Part shown: in pieces, positions 57,528-64,000 of the stretch
Numbering within the stretch: the stretch's first letter is position 1
How the letters are laid out: every line of letters starts with the position of its first letter
From: Alviniconcha marisindica
Taxonomy: Eukaryota; Mollusca; Gastropoda; Provannidae
Assembly (NCBI GenBank): GCA_018857735.1
Contig: JABMCL010001896.1
Location: 401,001 to 465,000 of the forward strand
Direction of reading: 5' to 3'
DNA: 64,000 nucleotides
Position numbers and translations under genes: made by a program
The notes under the pieces: model-generated
What the model saw: the letters and a program-made list of their open reading frames with translations, nothing else
Told to the model about the DNA's origin: nothing
Database searches by the model: none

Positions 57528-57777
57528 GTACGTCACAGTTTTCCGTTTTGAATTTGATTGACACAGCTGTTGATTGATCTTTGGAAGTTCATTCCATTTT
57601 CAGGCCTTGTCTGAGTCGCTTTCTGTTTTGAAAAGTGCAGTTTTGAAATGATCTTTCCAGTTTAGAATTGGGTTTGGGTTTAAGTCAAAGCTGAAAACCC
57701 ATCACATCTCTTCTGCATGCTGATATGTTTTCTTCTCCTTGTACCAACCCATCACCAGTAATGCATGTATTTGTAGT

Positions 57778-57782
<5 letters not shown>

Positions 57783-57869
<87 letters not shown>
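57783..57869. repeat. (GT)n microsatellite
   Basis: About 43 GT units. Confidence 0.98.
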
Positions 57870-57954
57870 TGGTGGTGATGCTTTGTGGGTCGTGTGTGTG
57901 TGTGCCCCTACAAGTGAAGGGGTGAATGACTTTGTGGATTCAGCATTCTTTAAA

Positions 57955-58320
57955 TTTTAGGGCCCCTACAAATGAAGGGGGGGACCATGACTTTGGAAAT
58001 CAACATTCTAAGTTTTGGTCATACAAATGAAGGAGTGACCATGACTTTGTGAAGTCAGCATTCTAAGTTTTGGCCCATACAAATGAAGGAGTGGCCATGA
58101 CTTTATGAAGTCAGCATTCTAGGTTTTGGCTCATACAAATGAAGGAGTGGCCATGACTTTGTGAAGTCCGCATTCTAAGTTTTGGCTTGTAGGAGTGAAG
58201 GAGTGAGCATGACTTTGTTGAGTCAGCATGCTCCCTGTGTTGTGGCTTACATGAAGGAGTGCCATGACTTTATCAAGTCAGCATCCTCATACAGCTTTCC
58301 TCATACCAAGTTGAAAGTGA
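57955..58320. repeat. Tandem repeat, about 58 bp, 6 copies
   Basis: Unit 'catacaaatgaaggagtgac' to 'gcattctaagttttggc', with decreasing similarity. 58360-58500 holds a non-repetitive stretch with an open plus frame ('WTLIELAKAASQFPHL') but no recognisable protein. Confidence 0.85.
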
Positions 58321-58529
58321 GATGCCTTCATGAGCAGCTCTCCTAGACCTGACGCCTCATACAAATGACAGAGTGGACCCTTATCGAGCTTGCTAAGGCC
58401 GCGTCGCAGTTTCCACATTTGACAGCTAACAGTGAAGGAGCCTTGCGCTTCATGCTTCATGAAGGGTCAGCGTCACAGTTTTGTGACTTCATGACAATGA
58501 AGAGTGGCATGACTTTAGTGAGAGAACAT

Positions 58530-60075
58530 TCTAGTTTTGACTCTTCAGGTGAGAGAGGTCTTAGGTGAGAGAGAACATGTTGTTGTTGATCTTCAGGTGA
58601 GAGAGGTTTTAAGGGGAGAGAGACAGGTGTTGTTGTTGATCTTCAGGTGAGAGAGGTTCTATCAAGGTGAGAGAGAACAGTGTTCTTGTTGACTTCAGGT
58701 GAAAAGAGGCTCTTCAGGTGAGAGAGAACGCTGTTGTGTGATCTTCAGGTGAGAGAGGTCTTAAGGTGAGAGAGAACAGGTGTTGTTGTTGATCTTCAGG
58801 TGAGAGGCTCAGGTCAAGAACAGTGTTGTTGATCTTCAGGTGAGAGAGGGCTTGCAGGTGAGAGAGAACAGGTGTTGTGTTGATCTTCAGGTGAGAGAGG
58901 TCTTAAGGTGAGAGAGAACAGGTGTTGTTGTTGATCTTCAGGTGAGAGAGGTCTTGAGGTGAGAGAGAACAGGTGTTGTTGTTGATCTTCAGGTGAGAGG
59001 TTTTCAGGTGAGAGAGAACGTGTTGTTGATCTTCAGGTGAGAGAGGTCTTGAGGTGAGAGAGAACAGGTGTTGTTGTTGATCTTCAGGTGAGAGAGGTCT
59101 TAAGGTGAGAGAGAACAGGTGTTGTTGTTGATCTTCAGGTGAGAGAGGTCTTGAGGTGAGAGAGAACAGGTGTTGTTGTTGATCTTCAGGTGAGAGAGGT
59201 TTTCAGGTGAGAGAGAACAGGTGTTGTTGTTGATCTTCAGGTGAGAGAGGTCTTAGGTGAGAGAGAACAGGTGTTGTTGTTGATCTTCGGGTGAGAGAGG
59301 TTTTAAGGTGAGAGAGAACAGGTGTTGTTGATCTTCGGGTGAGAGAGATTTTCAGGTGAGAGAGAACAGGTGTTGTTGTTGATCTTCAGGTGAGAGAGTT
59401 TGTGGATCTTAAGGTGAGAGAGAACAGGTGTTGTTGTTGATCTTCAGGTGAGAGAGGTCTTAAGGTGAGAGAGAACAGGTGTTGTTGTTGATCTTCAGGT
59501 GAGAGGAGGTCTTAAGCGTGAGAGAGAACAGGTGTTGTTGTTGATCTTCAGGTGAGAGAGTTTCGTGAGAGAACAGGTGTTGTTGTTGATCTTCAGGTGA
59601 GAGAGGTCTTAAGGTGAGAGAGGTCTTAAGGTGAGAGAGAACAGGTGTTGTTGTTGATCTTCAGGTGAGAGAGGTCATCAGGTGAGAGAGAACATGTGTT
59701 GTTGATCTTCAGGTGAGAGAGGTCTTAAGACGATAGAGAACATGTATTGTTGATCTTCAGGTGAGAGAAAACCGGTGTTGATTTGATCTTCAGGTCAGAA
59801 AGAACAGGTGTTAATTTGATTATCAGGTCAGAGAAAATGGGTCTTGTTGATCTTTAGATCAGAGAGAACAGGTGTTGTTGTTGATCTTCAGTGAGAGAGA
59901 ACAGGTGTTGTTGTTGATCTTCAGTGAGAGAGAACAGGTGTTGTTGTTGATCTTCAGGTGAGAGAGAACAGGTGTTGTTGTTGATCTTCAGTGAGAGAGA
60001 ACAGGTGTTGTTGATCTTCAGTGAGAGAGAACAGGTGTTGTTGATCTTCAGTGAGAGAGAACAGGTGTTTTTGAT
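58530..60075. repeat. 51-bp minisatellite rich in splice-donor motifs, about 28 copies
   Basis: Unit 'gatcttcaggtgagagaggt', 'cttaaggtgagagagaac' and 'aggtgttgttgtt'. Most units contain cag|gtgagag and aag|gtgagag, both close to the consensus 5' splice site. It lies where the missing NAXE exons should be. Many one-base differences between copies look like sequencing noise. Confidence 0.93.
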
Positions 60076-60299
60076 TGCTTTTACGTAATGCTATTTTCTG
60101 CTCTCAAGCAGATGATCGATCCACTATGCTTTTGTCACATCTGATTCTGAATGACTGATTGTAGCCTTTCATAATGTGTTTTTGAATAGCCTTGCAAATG
60201 TTGTACTTAAAGTACTGTTTGGTTGTTGCATGGCTGGTGCCACATGAAGCTGCTGCCGTCTCGGCACATGCTCTGTGTAAGCTGTGCAACCATGCGCCA

Positions 60300-60480
60300 G
60301 TTTACAGTGTCATTTCATGCAAAGACACCTATGTAGGGCGCATGTGTGTTTAGCTGTAAGATGATGTGGAGCTTAATGTCCTCAGATATGTTAGGGACAA
60401 ATTTAGCTGTAACCTGCCACCTGCACTTTTGGCAGAATGGAAGGGATCCTTTATGTGATGCTGCAGTAACACAGAGGTGG
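60300..60480 (-). mobile_element. SINE copy, minus orientation
   Basis: Reverse of the body of the 52228 SINE: 'tgccacctgcacttttggca', 'gaatggaagggatcc' and 'gatgctgcagtaacac'. Confidence 0.8.
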
Positions 60481-60578
60481 AATGAGTGTACTCGCAAAAG
60501 AAATTAGATTTTCTCAGTCAGCCTGTTCCTTTAAATCCACACTTAAAGTTCACCTTGTTCCCAACATGATACTGATTG

Positions 60579-60579
<1 letters not shown>

Positions 60580-60626
<47 letters not shown>

Positions 60627-60627
60627 T

Positions 60628-60660
<33 letters not shown>
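60580..60660. repeat. (GT)n microsatellite
   Basis: Interrupted GT run; a SINE-like tail 'tatagcgctgcgagc' plus (ATT)n follows at 60735-60802. Confidence 0.96.
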
Positions 60661-60835
60661 TAAGCACATTATATCTGCATGACTCAATGCTTTTGTGGTG
60701 CTTGTGTAGTCATTGTAAACATTGAGAATAGTTGTATAGCGCTGCGAGCTCCTGCGAGAAAGGGCACTTTATAAATGTAAGTTATTATTGTTATTATTAT
60801 TCGTTGACGGTCACGTGCTTGTCTTGCGTGTCCAG

Positions 60836-61035
60836 GCTGGGATGTGGAGGAGGGATGCAAGGACGGGCTGCAGCCGGAACTTCTCATCTCCCTGACTGCC
60901 CCCAAGAAGTGCGCCTCGCTGTTCCGCGGCAAGCGTCACGTGCTGGGTGGCCGCTTCGTTCCGCAGAGTCTGGAGGAGAAATACGACCTGCGTCTTCCAG
61001 CCTACCCGGCCACGGATCCCATCGTGGAGTTATAG
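60836..61035 (+). CDS. NAXE: NAD(P)H-hydrate epimerase, last exon
   Basis: Acceptor 'gtcttgcgtgtccag' ends at 60835; stop TAG at 61033-61035. It begins with two bases of a Gly codon, then [42 protein letters not shown] and ends PATDPIVEL. This matches the C-terminus of NAXE/AIBP (the 'GWDVE.G' and 'LTAPK' blocks). Phase 1 at the start cannot be reached from exon 3 (phase 0) directly, so at least one more exon is required between them; none is seen in 57528-60835. Confidence 0.95.
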
Positions 61036-61350
61036 TGTGGTTGTGCTGTCGGCGCTGGGTTGAGGCGCACCTGCACGGGTTGTTGCCCTGTTAGGGGTCT
61101 AGAGTGTGTTTGTGCTGTCTGCATAATGAGGTACACTGTTGATCCCATCGTGGAGTTATAGTGTGGTTGTGCTGTCGGCGCTGGGTTGAGGCGCACCTGC
61201 ACAGGTTGTTGCCCTGTTAGGGATCTTGAGTGTGTGTTGTCTGCGCTATTTGGAGGTACACTGTTCACCCTATTGTGTAGTTACAGTGTGGTTGTGCTGT
61301 CTGTGCTACGAGGAGGTACACTGTTGACCCCATTGTGGGATAATATAGTG
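61015..61350 (+). repeat. 126-bp tandem repeat starting in the NAXE stop-codon region
   Basis: 'gatcccatcgtggagttata' at 61015 recurs at 61141, and in a decayed form near 61265. Each copy continues 'gtgtggttgtgctgtc'. The duplicated unit thus includes the last codons and stop of the gene. Confidence 0.93.
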
Positions 61351-61354
61351 TGTT

Positions 61355-61655
61355 CCCTGCAAACACGCTGCATCCGATCCAGATTGGCTCGGAAGCAGTG
61401 GCCAGAAGTGGGCCCGACGACTCTTGCACACCGGCTTGCTTCCGGACCAGATCCATTTGGCCACAACCTGACACAGTCAGCCGGAACCAAATCGGATCCA
61501 GGCTGGTTTTGCACAATACAATGCAGGCTGTCTGTGGAATAACGCAACCGTGTCTGAAAGTGGGAAACTGGTGGCAGGCTGGTTGCATTCGGCTAGAACT
61601 GGGCCTGATGATTCTTGCACACCGGCTTGCTTCCAGACCAGATGCGTTTTATCTT
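61355..61655. repeat. Dispersed repeat (pair with 26092-26600)
   Basis: Same 'gccagaagtgggccc', 'acaccggcttgcttcc' and 'ggctggttttgcacaata' order. Confidence 0.8.
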
Positions 61656-61912
61656 TTATTCTTTCATTTATTCTGTTTTGAAGGTTCTGCAGACTTGGAT
61701 AAGATGAAAAGAAAGTTTCAGAACAGTTGGTAAGACTTGTAAACGTGTGTACTTTGAACTGATGGTTTATGTTTAATTTGTGCCATTTGCATGGATCATA
61801 ATGTGTTGTATATCTGTGATTGTGTTTGTTTGTAATATTCATTATCCTGTGAAAATTACAGATGCTAAATTGACTGATTTTTGTTGTTGTTGTGGTCCAG
61901 ATTTATTCTTCT

Positions 61913-61914
61913 CT

Positions 61915-61954
<40 letters not shown>

Positions 61955-61964
61955 TGCATGCAAA

Positions 61965-62023
<59 letters not shown>
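61913..62023. repeat. (CT)n-(CA)n-(GA)n hairpin-forming array
   Basis: (CT)n at 61913-61936 and (GA)n at 61969-62023 are complementary and separated by CA repeats and 'catgcatgcaaagg'. From 62030 to 62640 nothing else is recognised. Confidence 0.95.
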
Positions 62024-62028
<5 letters not shown>

Positions 62029-62644
62029 AACAGGCTTTGCTTTTCTACATGCAAGATTTATTCACACAAGCAATGGAACAGGAATAATTAAAACTGGTTA
62101 CCATTCACACTAACTCAAAACATGTTACCTGTAGCTTGCACATAAAAATAAATGCAGATGCACTGATTTGTTGAAGGACTTGCTCTTATGGAAAAAAAAG
62201 AAGAAAAAAAAAAGGTGAACCATGCTACCATAACAAGAAGAGGAACTACACTCTGACGACTCGCGTTCAAACATTTAATATTATCCATATTTTTTTTATT
62301 TTTTAATTTATTTTTTAAAAAGATATGATGAAGTGGGGCAGTGGTGGGTACATCATTCATTAAATTAAAACCGCCAAGATGAAAATCATGGTGAAACCGG
62401 TCAGTCAATTTATACACTTTTTTTTTTAATTAACTGAGACCACAAATATTGCATAGAACAAACCATAATACAGACTTTGTACAATGACAGTTGAAGAAAG
62501 GGTGCGTGCAGCATGTTACGTAATGCTGTAGACCTGGAACTGACACGCTACTAATAGTTATGTGTTTAAGGAGGAAACTCCTCATAAATTAATGCAAGTG
62601 ATGCTCTTTTTTGCTTTTGCCTTTTTTTCTCCTTCCGACATGGG

Positions 62645-62960
62645 GTTGAGCCGCTTTGGCCCAGCGGTAAGGCATTAGTTAGGCTGGTAAGCAGACGACA
62701 CTGGTTCGATTCCCTGCTTCAGCTCTCCCATCATTTCAGATTAAAAAACACAAACAAATTCAAAGCACAGGTTATTTCATTGTTTGACAGTGATAACGAC
62801 AATTTGTTGAGTGACCTGAACAAGAAGACACCCTTAGGAAGTTGTGGCTTGCGGACACTGGCCGTCTTGTGACGTTGCCCCTCGCAATTAATGAAACGTT
62901 AAAAGGTCTCTTCTTGCTCCCTGCCTGATTGCACGGTCATTCTGGTGGTGACAGTGTGGC
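62645..62960 (+). mobile_element. tRNA-derived SINE
   Basis: Box A-like 'tggcccagcggtaaggc' and box B 'ggttcgattcc'. The body 'gaagttgtggcttgcggaca' matches the SINE at 20396. Confidence 0.85.
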
Positions 62961-63345
62961 TTTGGGTGTACCCCCCCCCCCCCCCCCCCTCCCCGCCTTC
63001 CCCTTTCCCCATCTCCTGGGATCTTGGTTCCTGTCAGAACCGATGGTGGTCACAGTGTTGTGTTAGGTATACATAGTACCCCCCACCCCACCCCAACTGG
63101 GATTTTGGCCCCCCTGTCTGTACTTCTGGTGGTGATAGTGTGAAGTATACCCCCTCCCCCACACACACACACACCTGGGATCATGGTCCCGTCAGTGCTC
63201 TGGTGGTTACAGTTTAGTGTTGGGTAATACCCCCCCCCCCCAATCTCCTGGGATCGTGTCCCTGTCAGTTCCTCTGGTGGTGTCAGTGGCGCTGGGTGTA
63301 GCCCCCCCCCGCCATCTCCTGTGATCTCCGTCACCACCAGAACCC
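62940..63345. repeat. Degenerate tandem repeat with C-runs, about 110 bp
   Basis: 'tctggtggtgacagtgt..t..gggtgta' followed by a run of C and 'tctcctgggatc' recurs four times. Confidence 0.8.
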
Positions 63346-63473
63346 TCTCTGAGAAGACAATTTGGCATTAAACAAGTCTGACGAACAATGTTTCATGTGG
63401 TCTAAAGTGACGGATAATTAAAAGTGAAATTAGTTACCAGGTGAATTGGACATGGGTTAATTTGTACAGTTAA

Positions 63474-63614
63474 TTAAGTGCATGGAGACTGGCTCGCAGC
63501 TTGTTTAATGGCAAGTTCCCTCAGGTCTTTGAGGATTTGCTGATGCTGGTGGTGGTTAAAGGGAACACCGGGTGAAGAAGGACTGTGAACTGTATTGTAA
63601 TGCTGCCTCAAATT
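63474..63614 (-). CDS. Possible terminal exon of an unidentified gene
   Basis: On the minus strand a strong acceptor 'tttttctcttcttttcacag' ends at 63615. From there 46 codons run to a TAA (63474-63476). The peptide is polar and not repetitive, with 'NLRQHYNTVHSPSSPG', 'HHQHQQILKDLRELAIKQAA' and a Cys-Thr end; the second part could be helical. No family is recognised and the rest of the gene would lie beyond the window's end. It may be chance. 63780-64000 shows nothing else. Confidence 0.35.
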   Translation of the reverse strand, partial: NLRQHYNTVHSPSSPGVPFNHHQHQQILKDLRELAIKQAASQSPCT

Positions 63615-64000
63615 CTGTGAAAAGAAGAGAAAAACTTCTTCTAGCCAAGTACCCGTGTCTCGCTCTTGGCCCATTTCTGTATTCAGACACCAGATTCCAA
63701 AATATCAGTTTTGACGAACCCCCCCCCCCCACCAAAAAAAGTACTCAAATATAGTTTTGTACATTTCTCTCTCCCTGAAGACCCACTGCGAGTCCTCAAC
63801 AGACAAGGCAGTCCATCTTGATGGAAAAAATGTGATGTTTGTTTACAGCTCCATTTTGGGCAAAATTTTCAGCAACACGTTATTTCTGCTTCTTGTTCTG
63901 CGCTAGCGTTCCGTGCATGACGGGCACAATTGCAACAAAACGTTTCTGCTCTGGAACATCTTCTGTTGTCGTAGTCTCCGCCTGCTGACTTCAAAAGTGA

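Overview
The window is eukaryotic nuclear DNA: a few spliced, intron-rich genes lie in a sea of microsatellites, minisatellites, SINE-like repeats and broken transposons. Repeated tails containing 'gactgggcgtaaaacacc', 'caaggtcaaggtca' motifs and the tRNA-derived SINEs suggest a mollusc, probably a gastropod. That placement is inference from repeat style, not from a marker gene.

Layout. 0-8.4 kb: dispersed repeats, a dead Ty3/gypsy integrase (about 1.1-2.2 kb, minus), a 1.9-kb imperfect palindrome (5990-7891) and one unidentified coding-like ORF (8077-8315, minus). 9.2-31.8 kb (plus): what appears to be an undescribed micro-exon gene. It has one signal-peptide exon (ATG 9271), nine supported in-phase micro-exons of 9-24 nt (all phase 1-1) and a last exon (31700-31770) that encodes a hydrophobic C-terminal tail ending at the stop, like a GPI-anchor signal. 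Its introns hold a non-LTR RT fragment, SINEs, foldback elements, duplicated micro-exon cassettes, a degenerate multicopy ORF and a piggyBac-type MITE. 32-45 kb: mostly minisatellites, including about 3 kb of G-rich repeats (38.28-41.24 kb), and a Tc1/mariner-like MITE with an internal 48-bp array. 45.1-49.8 kb (minus): a C2H2 zinc-finger gene with nine fingers; its intron holds a 5'-truncated LINE (46016-49054, plus) flanked by a perfect 12-bp target-site duplication. 51.4-61.0 kb (plus): NAD(P)H-hydrate epimerase (NAXE). The N-terminal, core and last exons are clear, but one or two middle exons are not found. Minisatellites there have copied exon edges together with their splice sites. 61-64 kb: repeats, SINEs and a possible terminal exon of an unknown minus-strand gene (63474-63614).

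The most interesting system is the 9.2-31.8 kb gene. Every supported internal exon is symmetric, so any subset can be joined without frameshift; this could yield many variants of a small, secreted or membrane-anchored Thr/Ser/Glu-rich peptide. Its architecture resembles the micro-exon genes (MEGs) known from schistosomes. At least two cassettes show clear intron homology but divergent exons. The NAXE locus shows tandem duplication creating new splice-site-flanked mini-exons, a plausible general route to micro-exons. Transcription and splicing are predicted here, not observed.
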